Shown here in pieces: positions 1 to 10,925 of a stretch of DNA of 64,000 nucleotides. The translations under genes were made by a program, and so were the position numbers. How positions within the stretch are numbered: position 1 is the first letter of the stretch; each line of letters begins with the position of its first letter. The notes beneath the pieces were generated by a model. The model was not told the DNA's origin. It did not search any database and saw only the letters and a list, made by a program, of their open reading frames with translations. The stretch comes from Theristus sp. LFF4_11 (taxonomy: Eukaryota; Nematoda; Chromadorea; Monhysterida; Xyalidae), in NCBI GenBank assembly GCA_030248135.1, contig JASANC010002039.1, positions 109,669 to 173,668 on the forward strand, given 5' to 3'.

Positions 1-29
1 AACGCTCCGTTTTTAACGATCCGTTCAAC

Positions 30-2487
30 ATGAACTACGACAGCAGCAATCATCACCGACCGGAAACTCTGCAGGTTCATGTGAGACAACTGCAAGAGCA
101 ACTGCGTCGTCAGCAACAGCAGATCTTCGAGCTGCTGCGGAAGCAGCAGAAGCAAGAGGCAGCGGCGAACGACCACCGCAGTTTCTTCAAGTGGTGGTGC
201 CGCGAGACGACGCTGCACGGCGCAGCGCACTGGCTGGCCGCGACCACGCGCACGCAGCGCATCTTTTGGTCGGTCGCGTTGACATTCCTAGTGGCCGCCA
301 CCCTCGTGCAAATCGGCAGTTCACTGCTCGACTTCGCCACTCCTCCGTACTTTCGAACACGATTGGTATCGTTGCATCGGCAGCCACCGTTTCCATTGAT
401 GACCGTCTGCAATAAAAACGCCATAAACACCACCAAGGTGCCCAGGCTCTGACGATTCAAGGCAGAATTGAAACTGTAGAGCAAGTTCAAAGAATCGTTT
501 TGTTCGGCAAACTTTTTTAAACTCATTCTAAACCACTATTTAGGCTAAAGAATACGGTCTGAGCAACGACTTGATTTCGGCAATTGTGCTTGCTCAGTCA
601 ACAGCGCAGGACGACGTGCCCGAAGACAACTGGGATGACTACGTTGACGCTTGGGACGAATTCCATCGAAATCCGGGCAATCTCTCAACTGACGTTTCGA
701 CACTACTGCATTTGTTCGGGCACAGTTGCGAGGAGACTTTCGTCAGGTGTTTTGTTACAAATACTGCACTAAAAATGACAATCAAAAGCTACGAAAAATA
801 AAGAAAAACTAGGTTAACATTCAAAAAGATAAACATTCAAAAAAGAAGCTTAACTTTCAAAATACTTATGTCACAGCTGTTCCTGGCAGTCAATCGACAC
901 TGCTTGGCCATGTTGTCAGTACGCAACCGCAACACTGACGCTAAACCACGGACGCTGCTGGTCGCTGCGGATCCCCTCGATTCACAATCGCACTGCAACG
1001 TACACTCAGATATACCCAGGTAAGCTGAGAAACATTTTACTGTTCGAGCAGTCACAATAATAGAAACTGTACAAATTGAAAAGTGCGTTTTTTTCAAAAT
1101 CTGAGTTGTTGCATTTTTAAGGTTCGGCATTTGGCATCCGACTTGTGATCAATCCGGCAACAAACGTCTACCCAATGAATCTGATTCCTGGGACCCCGCT
1201 CGGCTACGGCATTGTTGTTCAGGTATATTGGATGGTCATTCATCCCTATTTGCACCGGAAAACTTTGAAACCCTTGATCTCTTTTTAGCCAAGCTTCCAC
1301 CGTTCACTTTCTTTGTTCAATGATCCGCTCATGCTGGATCCCAATCGTCACGCGTCCCTTTCACTGTCGACAACAGCAATCACTTTTAAGCAGCAACATT
1401 TTGGAACGTTTTCGCCGCAGTGTAGCAAGGAAAAGCACTTGCGCTATGTTGATGGTATATTTACAAATGATATTCTACGGTGTTTCAAAAAGCTTGAAAT
1501 CTCTTGTAATAAAGCTGCAAGTCACTAACAACTTCTAGGCGACTATTCTCGATACGGCTGTCTCAACGATTGCTTCATGGATCAAATGGCCGAGGCCGAA
1601 AATTGTCTGGCTGCAGTTGACATTCGAGCCGACGTGACGTTCGAAACCTGCAACATCACCAGATTGGTCAATCTTGGTTTCAGGTATATTTTCTGTTGGG
1701 TTTGTGAAATATACCATCATAAAAACACAATTACAAATCGAATCAGACGGAAAAAAGAACTTCCGAACAACTGCGACTGTTGGACGAGTTGTGAAGATCA
1801 TCACGATGTAATATACCGAACGTCAGTGAATGTGCGCGTTCCACCGGAGCAACTGGCGTCCGTGCATGTTCGTGCAAGCACCACCACTGTTCATGTCCAT
1901 AGTCCAATTTCTTTTATTCAACATCACACACCGACGCAAACATCTTTGCACAGAACTTCGAGAAGAAAACCAATCGAAACATCTCACCGGATCTTGCGTC
2001 CGAGTTGATTTCAATGGAAATATTCTACCCGGAGTCGAGGACCGCATCGGTCGTCACCGAACAGGACACCAGTATTTTTCAACTGTTCTCAGCGATTGGC
2101 GGCGGATTGGGTGAGAAAAACTGAGAAAGCGCCATTTAGGAGAGACTGCACGCGATTAAAAATGTATGAAGTGGCTGGTGTCCGGTGTCCTCCGCGGTGT
2201 CCTGTCCCGCGCTGTAATAGCTGTCAGTGGCGAAACCGCCCTCGAGTGTATTTATGTAGCTGCTTTTATTTCCGGCACAGGACATCGCAGCAGACACGCA
2301 CACCGGACATTTTTATTTGGCGTGTAACAAACAACAATGTGAGATGACAATCATCATCTTTTTTTAAAACATTTATTCAGGTCTCTGGGTTGGCGGATCA
2401 ATTGTGACAGTGACGCAGGCAATCAGCTTTGTAATCATTGCAGTTTATACAAAACTTTCCGGCCGATCCCGTAGCACATCAACGTAA
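30..2487 (+). CDS. DEG/ENaC (amiloride-sensitive) sodium channel subunit, 9 exons
   Basis: Plasma-membrane cation channel subunit of the degenerin/epithelial sodium channel family; such subunits form trimers. Exons: 30-437, 544-746, 877-1019, 1122-1222, 1289-1454, 1539-1683, 1747-about 1861, 1954-2110, 2381-2487, giving about 514 residues. Seen: a Gln-rich, coil-like N-terminus (residues 12-45); the gating His-Gly in TTLHGAAHW; TM1 in RIFWSVALTFLVAATLV; the post-TM1 motif FPLMTVCN; the extracellular motifs CSWQ, GRCW and CDCWTSC; and a second membrane segment after SAIGGGLGLWVGGSI, where GGS fits the family G-x-S selectivity filter. The donor of exon 7 is uncertain (two phase-0 choices 6 bp apart). 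The start lies 29 bp from the window edge, so a longer 5' end cannot be excluded. The short extracellular part (about 350 residues) is on the small side. The ligand or stimulus cannot be told. Confidence 0.9.
2179..2310. repeat. Foldback repeat in the last DEG/ENaC intron
   Basis: The intron 2111-2380 contains imperfect inverted arms: ggtgtccggtgtcctccgcg at 2177-2196 matches the reverse complement of the bases ending at about 2310 (cgcacaccggacat). It resembles a small hairpin-type element. No coding sequence is visible. Confidence 0.5.
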
Positions 2488-2567
2488 ACTTCAAATGCAG
2501 AATGCATTTTTTGTATCTAGATATGTACATACATTGTAAGGTGTAAATCATGTGTTTTTAATCCGCT
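2488..2567. other. 80-bp convergent spacer; 3' ends of two genes probably overlap
   Basis: The spacer separates the stop codons of the DEG/ENaC gene (+) and the UGT gene (-). The first AATAAA on the plus strand is at about 2575-2580, already inside the last UGT coding exon. On the minus strand a candidate AATAAA lies at about 2373-2378, just before the last DEG/ENaC exon. If these signals are used, the transcripts overlap as sense-antisense. Confidence 0.55.
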
Positions 2568-5120
2568 TCAGCATAATAAAACAGTCAAGACAACAATGAC
2601 ATAATAGATAGCAATGTACAAATCAAGAGTGAAATATTGCAGCCAAAAAACAGCTTCGCCTCCAGGTCGCCGTCGTTCGAGTTTATGACCGTGCCTGATT
2701 GCATATTCCAGCCACCAAAGATACTGCTCGTTTAACAAACCCGAATTTGCGTCCAATAGCATTTCTCGATATTTTTGTGCACGCCGTTGAAAACTGAAAG
2801 AATCATAGCAAGGTCGTTCGAAAATAATCAACTTGGTAATTAAAAAGAGAATTTAAAAAAATGTCAATCACCACCAACCCTTCGTCCGTCAATAACTGCT
2901 TCACCTTCTGCTCAATTAATTGCCTGGTAATTTCATGTTTCTCTACTTTCAGGCCCAACCCTTTTGTGACTAATCTGGCGGCTGAAGCATGATGGTCAAA
3001 TGCCATCGGCATAACTGTAACAAGAAACAGTTACTCTATTTATTAGTAAGCATTGTGCAAAATGGAGTCATGCTCAACCTCACCGAGCATTGGAATTCCG
3101 TGCGTAAGTGCTTCAACAGTTGTCAGCTGGCCACCGTGGCTGATCAACAATTTCGTACGCTCATGGCCTGATTGTTTTCAACTAAATTGGTTTTACACGT
3201 TGACAATCTTCAGACAGTAGTTGCTGAACTCACCAAAGAGATGTATCAAATTTACCCAGTCCGCTACATGCACATGTTTATAATGTTCGAGTTCCCGCAA
3301 GTTGTCCTTTTCTAGTTTCCGCCACACAATTCGATGATCAGTCATGCTGAGTGTGTGGCCGGATTTACAACGAAACACAACAAATGTAAACAATCTGGCG
3401 GGTTTTACCTAAGGAGCGCATCAAGGAAAGCACGTTTGTAATGAAGTGGCATCTCAGATTGTCCACCGAGCGTTGTCAGAGTAAAAATCAATGTTCCATT
3501 TGAAGATCGATCAAATACAATTTCGGGCAATGCCTAATTTATGGCATTGAAGACAATGAGATTTTAGTTCAGTTTAAATATGTCACTGTTACAACCTTTT
3601 CCGTTGGCGATGATATAAGTGGTTTGTCGTTGCCGTCAATCAAAAGCATTGAATATGGTCGGGCAAACTCCAGAAATCTGCTTTGTCCAGTGAACATAAG
3701 CACCGGTGCATGAAGGACGTTCTTCCAACCAATCCATATCGTGATGATTGCTTCGCACAGCCACCAGTAGACTGCAGCTAGCGCGTACTGCTCAAAAATA
3801 TTGCCGATGCGCTAAAGAAAAAGAGAATAAATGCTAAAGAAACTAGCAAAACACAATTTTTTTGGCTTGCCTACTCATGGTGTCTTACACTTCTCTGGTG
3901 CACTGCAGAATAAAACTAAACTGAACTGAACTGACAATTTCAAAAAAGTAAAACAGACCTGAAAGAAACTCATGTGATCCGTGTAGCGACCAATTACGGA
4001 CGGCACATAACTCATTGGTGCTGGCGTTGAAGCAGCTTGATCCAGCCAGTACGCACTCGGTGACGGAGTTGTCGAAACGTAAGCGGCGCCTCAACATACA
4101 GTAACGATTTCTTCACTATTTAAGGAACAAACAAGAAAAAGCAAGACAACTAACCAATCTGATTCGCAACTATCCAGCCGCATGGATTCACCATGGCATC
4201 AATAATCATCAAATCGTAGCTTTCTAGTCTGAGTCGTTCCAACAGTTGTGGATTTTGACTCAGTGAGGTGCATGGTTCAATGCCAACAAAGAACCCCGTC
4301 GTCATAAACGCAGCATAGTCAAAGTACCTCTCCGGGGCTTTCCAAACCAAACCGTCAATCTAGGGGTTGAAAAAATGCAATACAACATAGTGGCACCAAA
4401 AATAGGCACGGAACAAAAAACAACGTCTATTTTGTGGTATAATCTGTAGAGGTTGTGCCAAATTTTTTTCTCTAGACGATCTAACATTTCATTGTAAAAA
4501 ACCTAAACAAAATCTTAACATAAGGACACATTTTTGTCTTTTCCATTTTTATGTTTTAAATCCCGTTTTTGTTCAAAAAAAGAAAAAACTTTTGGTTGTT
4601 CCTTACCGTGTCTAGTATCCATTCACGACGTTCATGGTGATAATCAATCACAGAAACGCCTTTCGGCGTGGGCAAGCTCAACATTCGTTCTACTGCTGGC
4701 CATCTTAAAAATCTTCAGATTGAAAGAGAGCCAAACAAAGCCACATGAATTTCTTCTGTGGTTTTCTTATGCACTCGTGATGATGAGTCAGAAAGTGTAG
4801 ACATGAAAGTTGCAGACGAACTACGGTACAGTTAATCTGTTTAATATATACCACTAGCTGATTGGTTGGTTGCACACACTTGATGCATGCATTCTGTGCA
4901 GGCAGCTAGTTGGGTATATTATCCAGATGGACTGCAGGGAAAGTCATTACATCACTGCGAACCTTAATAAAGTAACGTTGTGACCGCGAGCAGCTAATGC
5001 TTTCGCAAACTCGTAATGCATTCGGGCATGGCTCTTGACAAACGCGTGTGGCATCACTAACACTTTGCCGGCTTCCACCAACTTTACTGCTGCGATTGCG
5101 AAAAGATAAAACAAGAGCAT
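2568..5120 (-). CDS. UDP-glycosyltransferase (UGT1/UGT2-like family), 10 exons
   Basis: Enzyme that moves a sugar from a UDP-sugar to small lipophilic molecules in the ER lumen; typical of detoxification. Exons on the minus strand, in order: 5120-4963, 4703-4607, 4359-4155, 4089-3959, 3811-3596, 3533-3409, 3346-3234, 3167-3084, 3014-2879, 2793-2568; all phases agree and give 496 residues, the normal length. Seen: signal peptide MLLFYLFAIAAVKLVEAG; VMPHAFVKSHARMHYEFAKA with the usual catalytic His region, followed by RGHNVTLL; STTPSPSAYW and APMSYVPSVIG typical of the linker; the nucleotide-binding part RIVWRKL, then HERTKLLISHGGQLTTVEA and HGIPML; and a C-terminal membrane helix LYIAIYYVIVVLTVLL ending in a very short tail. 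Oddity: the W-x-PQ of the UDP-sugar signature reads WVNLIHLFGHE here. The acceptor substrate is unknown. Confidence 0.93.
3879..3934. repeat. Short dispersed repeat (family J), copy 1
   Basis: This repeat lies in UGT intron 4. It carries gtcttacacttctctggt, then cactgcagaataaaact, ending in a degenerate (actgaactga) tail. Closely similar copies lie at 25134-25199 and 51638-51701. The common 3' CTGA-type tail suggests the 3' end of a SINE or 5'-truncated LINE; this is inference. Confidence 0.65.
4845..4922. repeat. Small foldback element in UGT intron 1
   Basis: The arms ataccactagctg (about 4848) and cagctagttgggtat (about 4902) are near reverse complements around the palindromic centre gatgcatgcattc. 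The element shares the string gctgattggttgg with the foldbacks at 8448-8596 and 19598-19700. Confidence 0.5.
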
Positions 5121-5624
5121 TATTTAACGTTGAGTTGCTGAAGCATGCATACCAGTGATGTGCGCTGTACGTCTGAAAAAAAGTAACACCAGTGAGATGA
5201 AACCGTAAAGTGAAAACGTTGTTGGAATCAACATGCAGTGCCGATATGATCAGTACCGACTTTTTACATACTTTATTGACCTTGCAACAAAATATATTTT
5301 AAACACTGCATGAATATTTCAACGGACCAAATCAAATTCGCTATCGTTGACGTTGCGCAAAAGCTGTGAGTGCAATGTTCAGTTTGTCCTGTGTCTTGGT
5401 TTTTTCAACCAAAAATCTGCGTGTTCAGCGCAAAATCAATCAATTTCAGTAAAATTCAAGACAACGCTTTGCGCGTGCACGTGATCTGCTTTGAATTAAA
5501 ACGTGTGTTAAAGTTGTTGGTTGGTTTTTTTGAAATTGAAACTTCAAAATACTTTCACCAAAACGTCTCCATTTCAAGATTAATGAAAACGATTAGTATC
5601 ATTGTTCACGCTTGACAAACGATA

Positions 5625-8010
5625 TCACTCTGGTGCGAGTCCCGCATGTCCACAATGAGCGATCCGTCGAATGCGTGACGCGCACAAGGCCGCTTTCACG
5701 GGCACATCGAGGTGTCGTCCCTGGAGCAAGGTCGCGTGACACAAGTGCTCGCACGTGCCCGTCACTCGATTCGCGTTGCAGCAGCCGCGCACGTCCGTGC
5801 CGCCGGCCAGGCACCGAAAAACGACCGCGTGCGGACGCTCCTGACGACATCGACCGAACAGGCCAACGGCAGCGGCTAGCTGAAACGATTTTGCTCACCA
5901 CTAACCACCAAATCATTCGGATCATTGGACACCGTTTCACTTACTCTACGCTGACTCAGTCCATAATTGCAAAGATAAAGGGAGCATTGCTCGGTTAGAC
6001 CGTTCGCACGGCAACATCGTCGGAAAATGTTGTCGGCTTCCGCCTTCGGCACACAGGGGTTGAAGTGCGGTGGACGTCCGCAGTCCTGCAACGAGTTCAC
6101 TCTGTGAATGAAAACTGCTTGGAGCAATAAAAAAACATGTTCTACATTTCTTAGAAACCCTGATCTGTAACTGAAAATGAAACAAGGAAAGTCATACTTT
6201 CAAAGGTGGAAGCGTGGTCGCAGCGGTAGCCGGCGCAATAGCGAACGTTTTCTGTTCGTGCTGTTGGAAGAATGCCGAATCATCTGCTTGATCGGATTCA
6301 AAGTCCAGATTTGAGTATTGATCTTCAGTCATTTCTCTGTCCGTTCTTGGCGACGTTGGAATGTGTTTCGCCATTTTCATGTCGCTCGGGAGTTTGCTGG
6401 GCCTCGAATTTACGAATGCACAAATGAATCAATTATAATTTACCATTGATGAAGGTTGCAATATTGAACAATACAGATGCGAAATGTACATGATTCCGGC
6501 GAGGTGACATCGCATGATTCGCTCGTACCACTGGCCGCAGACGACCATGGCCAGCTGAAGGTCGCCTCGAAACTGCGTCGGTTGACAAAGTGCGAGGCAT
6601 TTCGTTGGAACACCGCCAGCCTTGCAGCACATTCGGTTGTCGGCGTTCGCAGCTGCACACTTCAGGATTCGACGAAACGTGTAACTTTCACAGGGGCCGC
6701 GCCGTCGGGTGGCCGTAAGAAACTTCAAACATGCTGTTCATTGAAATCAATTATAGAAATGATATAAACTATCTGACAACTTACAATGTGAAGGAAAAAG
6801 AAAAACTTTGTTGAGGATGAACTAACCGGCGGAAGGGAAGAAAGAGGGCCGCGCCGTCGGAGAATTTTGGCCAGTAAGAACAATATTAAACCACACGAAG
6901 TGATTTTTGGTAAATAAATTCTAAGTGATTTTTTATTTTTGTTTAGACTTGCTTGCAGTGCCTTGTGTAGGTTCCTAATCCTAAGCAAGCGATAGGAAGG
7001 CACAAACATGCTGTTCATTGAAATCAATTATAGAAATGATATAAACTATCTGACAACTTACAATGTGAAGGAAAAAGAAAAACTTTGTTGAGGATGAACT
7101 AACCTGACGATATGACAGATTGTAATGACATGCTTCTTCGGCGCACGAAAAGTCCAGACGATGATCGGTGCAGCATTTCTCAAACTGAATGTCTGCTTCT
7201 TTTGTCGTCAAGCATGGATTGTAATGCGGTGGTGAACCACACTGAAAGGGTGAGAATTGAAAAAAAACATAAAACGTGACGAACGGATTTCACACTGTTT
7301 TAAGAGTTTCACAGAAATATAAGAAACCGAATTTTGGCCTTTGGTACAGAAAAACAAATGGAACGGATTGGAACTGAAAGATGGGATATGACATTGGTAC
7401 ACAGATTCACGCACAAAGCTAATCTAATTGAAAATCAATGATCGAATATCAGCTTTCAAATACATAGCACGAGACTCAAATAACCTTTACTTTTGGGTTT
7501 TAGTTTTAAAAACGTTGTGCGTAATTTTTACAGCAAAGATTGTAAAAAAACAAATTACAGATTTTTTTGAAATTTATGTTCGCCCCACTTTATTAGGGTT
7601 GCGAGTGTCATCTTGGTTGTCGTCTTCTTCTGCGTAGTAAAAATGGGCAAGTTCCGGGTCTAGCTTTTCAAACTGTCGGATGGTTTCCTGGCTTTCGTAA
7701 CTTTCGTCAAAGTCGCAAGTGAATCCACCACAAACTGTGGGACAGACAGTGCTGTGCGTTGCGGATGTGTCGCAGCACTCCGTTGGCGATAGAAATGTGC
7801 AGTAACCTTGAAGAAATGTCATTCGTTAAAAACCAAAAACAAAAGGAACTTTTGAATTCGTTTCGTATCCAACAGAAACGGCTTTTCGATATCTAATTTT
7901 ATAAACTGACCGGGCTCTTTGTTGCACAAGACTTCTTTGACCATGAAAGTCAAAATCAATAATAGCAGTTGCCCGTTTGAGCTCTTTTCACAAGTTAATG
8001 CAGTCAACAT
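5625..8010 (-). CDS. Secreted protein with two DB-like cysteine modules, 7 exons
   Basis: The function is unknown. Exons (minus): 8010-7911, 7806-7589, 7241-7104, 6722-6490, about 6396-6198, 6085-5945, 5879-5625; about 427 residues. The N-terminus has a hydrophobic run GQLLLLILTFMVKEVLC fitting a signal peptide. Exon 2 is Cys-rich (TECCDTS, CPTVCGGFTC), then acidic. Exons 3-4 make module one: CGSPPHYNPC, FEKCCTDHRLDFSC, CHYN, then MCCKAGGVPTKCLALC and IMRCHLAG. Exons 6-7 make module two: CGRPPHFNPC, FRRCCRANGLTEQC, CNYG, then GCCNANRVTGTCEHLC and IRRIAHCGHAG. Each module is cut at the same place by a phase-0 intron, so the pair looks like an internal duplication. The CC/C/C spacing is that of the nematode DB module (Pfam PF01682, from memory). 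Exon 4-5 borders are the least certain. Confidence 0.8.
6723..7104. repeat. Intronic direct duplication of about 95 bp including a splice donor
   Basis: The segment from ctgttcattgaaatcaatta to ttgaggatgaactaacc occurs at about 6729-6827 and again at about 7011-7104. The second copy ends exactly at the exon 3 donor of the DB gene (CGTCAG|GTTAGT on the minus strand). The first copy also ends in a donor-like GTTAGT. The string gggccgcgccgtcgg is likewise doubled (about 6694 and 6848). Confidence 0.75.
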
Positions 8011-8447
8011 TATTTTGAATCATGGCGAACGAAACCAGAAGTTAATTTGAAAGCAAAAAATACTCAAAGCAACCACAGTGACATCTGACATGTTTCAAGT
8101 GAGTTAGTGGGTGCACCTACGTAATAAGAAATAACGCATGTCAAACGTGACAACTTTGCCAAATAAAAAAGTACAATTGCAGTCTATTGTCATGCAAGAA
8201 GTGGAAACTAATTTCTTGTCGAAAAATGCTGATTATCGTCAGAAAACGTCTCCTTTTTGCATGCTGTGCTGAAAAATTGTTTAATAGAACTTGTGCGATA
8301 AACTGATAAGGTGTGTCTAATAACTTGCTAAATGATTCGTTGCATAGTGCACTGAAAGTTGAAATTGACACCGGTGTGACATTGAGTTACATTATTTTGT
8401 ATTATCATTTATTTTGGTATCGAGACTAGACTCAATACAGTCTAACT
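8011..8447. other. 5' flank of the DB gene, no gene seen
   Basis: AT-rich sequence upstream of the DB gene start. I see no coding exon or clear promoter element in it. Confidence 0.5.
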
Positions 8448-8596
8448 CTAAATTATAGGAAATCACCTGATTGGTTGGGATTACGGTATACATGCATTCT
8501 GTGCAGGCATTGCTGTGGGGGGCGGGTGGAGTTTGGTTTGCAAAGATAGCATGCTTACCGTAATCCTAATCAATCAGCTGATTCCCTATAATTTAG
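8448..8596. mobile_element. MITE-like foldback with CTAAATTATAGG ends
   Basis: The arms begin ctaaattatagg and end cctataatttag, followed inward by tgattggttgggattacggta (left) and taccgtaatcctaatcaatca (right). The centre is G-rich (about 8515-8535). No protein is encoded. Half of the arm motif recurs alone at about 8806-8835. Confidence 0.7.
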
Positions 8597-8790
8597 TTGA
8601 ACAGTTGAAGAGTCTTTTAAAGAACTGAACAGTAATGAAAAGTGAAATTCACTGTTCAAAACATCATTCACTATTCACGTTTTACTGTTCACTTTTCACT
8701 GTTCACTACACTATTCATTTTTATAAAACTCGTCTTTTCGCGGAACAGTGAAAAAGTAAATAAAAATGTTCAACTATAATCGGACTAGAT
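8597..8790. repeat. Array of short gttcact/gaacagt words
   Basis: The words gaacagt, cactgttc, actattcac and ttcactgttcact are repeated in both orientations without a fixed period. Role unknown. Confidence 0.45.
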
Positions 8791-8999
8791 AATTTGGAGC
8801 ATTAGCTGATTGGCTGGTGCATTACCGTAATCAGATTCAAACGCGGGCCGTTCAAATTGCATTTTGCTTTTTTGAAATTTTTAATTTTTTGAGTGATTGT
8901 GTTGATGAATGTTTGGATTTTTAATGGACAAAACTTGTTTATTGTTTATGAAATTCAGAAACATAAAAAATAAGGCGAATTATTATTTTTTTTTTCGGA

Positions 9000-9449
9000 A
9001 AAAAAGAACGACGGCGACGGTGACAAATGGGTTGGGGAGGGGCCGCGGGGGGGCGCATGTGACTTTGGGGGGGGCGGTCAAAATTTTGAAATTTGATAGA
9101 TAAATAGCTGAAACGCTAAAAGGCTATAAAAACAGCAAAATAATGCTAAAAATACACTAAAAATCAAGTATTAACGCGTATTTTACCTAAAATTAGCGAA
9201 ATTTTTAAGAAATACGAACAAAAATAGTCAATTTTGGTCAAAAATTGGCTTATTTTACGTCTTCGAAGACAAATTTTTTTAGATACCGTAAAGTCTTGCA
9301 TATAAGGTCTCCTTATATAAATTTGAAAATCAAAAATTTCTGGAAAAAAGTGGAATTTCGTGTGACAACCTTATAAGTGGGGGAGGTCTTATAAAGGGGG
9401 GGGCGGCCCCCCACAGGGCCCGCCCGCCCCAGGCCCCCCTAGAACAACT
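9000..9449 (-). mobile_element. Element B, minus-oriented truncated copy
   Basis: Reverse-complement relative of the element at 30459-30933. It shares the G-rich block with the gcatgtgactttgg motif, the stretch with cgcgtattttacctaaa, and gtcttcgaagac. It ends in the diagnostic ctagaacaactatg at about 9436-9449. The left end is damaged. Confidence 0.7.
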
Positions 9450-10440
9450 ATGGGTTAGGGGCTTTAAAAAAAAATTCTAATTTTTTTTGTTTAAAAAAAA
9501 TTTGGATTTTTTTTCAAATTAAAAAAAATTTGAAAATTTTTCTTTTACTTTGCTCTGAAAATTCGATTTATGGCATAATTTTTTGAAAGTTCAAACCAAA
9601 TTTTCTTCCCAACTTCTTTGTGTGCTTAGGTACATGTCATTATTTGGTCATTTTGACCGACGTACTCCATGTTTTTTGATTTGGATGACTTCTAGGGTCA
9701 ATTTTTAGCGTTGAAATGACTTAACTGAATTGAAATATCGTTTCAGAATTTGTTTTGTTGCAACTTCGAACATGTTTTTCAGTCGGTAGGCCATGAGATG
9801 AACATGATATCTTGTTGATTGGCGTATGTTATAGGTCTACAATGGAGTTGTGCGATATATTGTCAAACAATTGGAGCGTAGGGTTTTGGTCAATACCACA
9901 TCACACGACCGTTTTTCAGATACCCGATAACATGGCCACACTAAACTAACGTGTTAAACTTGCGTCTGTCAGTTGCCCGCAACGTAATCGCAAAATCATG
10001 GTACGTGTTTTCGATACGATGATGATGAAGAGTGGGCTCTGGCCATGTGGCAGATAGCATAGCTGGTTGAACCTGAAAGTAAGTGTCTTGGGGAGGGGGC
10101 GACCGGTCGACAGGGGTTGCCGACTTAGCTACAGCAAACAGGAATTTTTGAACACAGTCAAATTTTGGTAATTTTCTAAAGAGGAACAACTAAGAACGGT
10201 TCAATATTCAAGTACACGTCAAAGATTGTCCTGTTTTACTGTTGAAAATGCAACTTTCCCTCTATGAAATGGACATAATTTCAATAAAACACGATTTTCG
10301 CTCTTATAGTTTTCCGGATCGTTCTGAAAATAGTCTGTAGCTGAACTCAGCTCGACGAGACGTTTCGAACGAACCTAACTTTTTTTTCTAAAACTTCTAA
10401 AAAAATTAAATTTTTTTTAATTAAAAAAATCCGGATTTTT
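9450..10440 (-). mobile_element. Element A, minus-oriented copy (hAT-like MITE family)
   Basis: About 1 kb, reverse complement of the copies at 26403-27453 and 28750-29802. The inner region shares a conserved pseudo-reading frame starting MFLFRKLPKFDCV in all three, but it is not maintained as a long protein. It lies between two oppositely oriented B copies, and its own terminal ttaggg/ccctaa motifs are clipped at both junctions. Confidence 0.75.
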
Positions 10441-10877
10441 CCCCCTGCGCCCCCCCCCGCCCCCCCCAAAATTTTCAAATCTATCTCTATCAGACAGGTT
10501 TTTTCCGGCTCAGCTATTATCTACCAGACCTATCTAAAAAAATTTCTCAGCCAGCTATCTATCTGAAAATTTTTGTCTTCGAAGACATAAAATGAGTCAA
10601 TTTTTGACCAAAATTGACCATTTTTGCTTGTAATTCTTGAAAATTTCGCTAATTTTAGGTAAAATACGCGTTTATACTTGATTTTTAGTGTATTTTTAGC
10701 ATTATTTTGCTGTTTTTATTTAGCGTTTTAGCTATCTATCTGTCTAATTTCAAAATTTTGACCGCCCGCCCGCCGCGACCCCCCTCAAAATTTTCCAGCT
10801 ATCTATCTGGAAAATTTGCTCCAGCTATCTATTATCGCCACCCCCCCCCCAACCCCTCGGCTCTGGAACAACTATGT
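10441..10877 (+). mobile_element. Element B, plus-oriented copy
   Basis: Matches 30480-30933 nearly throughout: the block atctatctctatcaga, gtcttcgaagacataaaatg, aaaatacgcgtttata, and the right end ctctggaacaactatg at about 10862-10877. The left terminus is missing where it joins element A. Confidence 0.75.
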
Positions 10878-10925
10878 GTGTAGGGCCATTTATTTTGTGT
10901 TGGGCCATTCACTCTGTCTTGGGTC

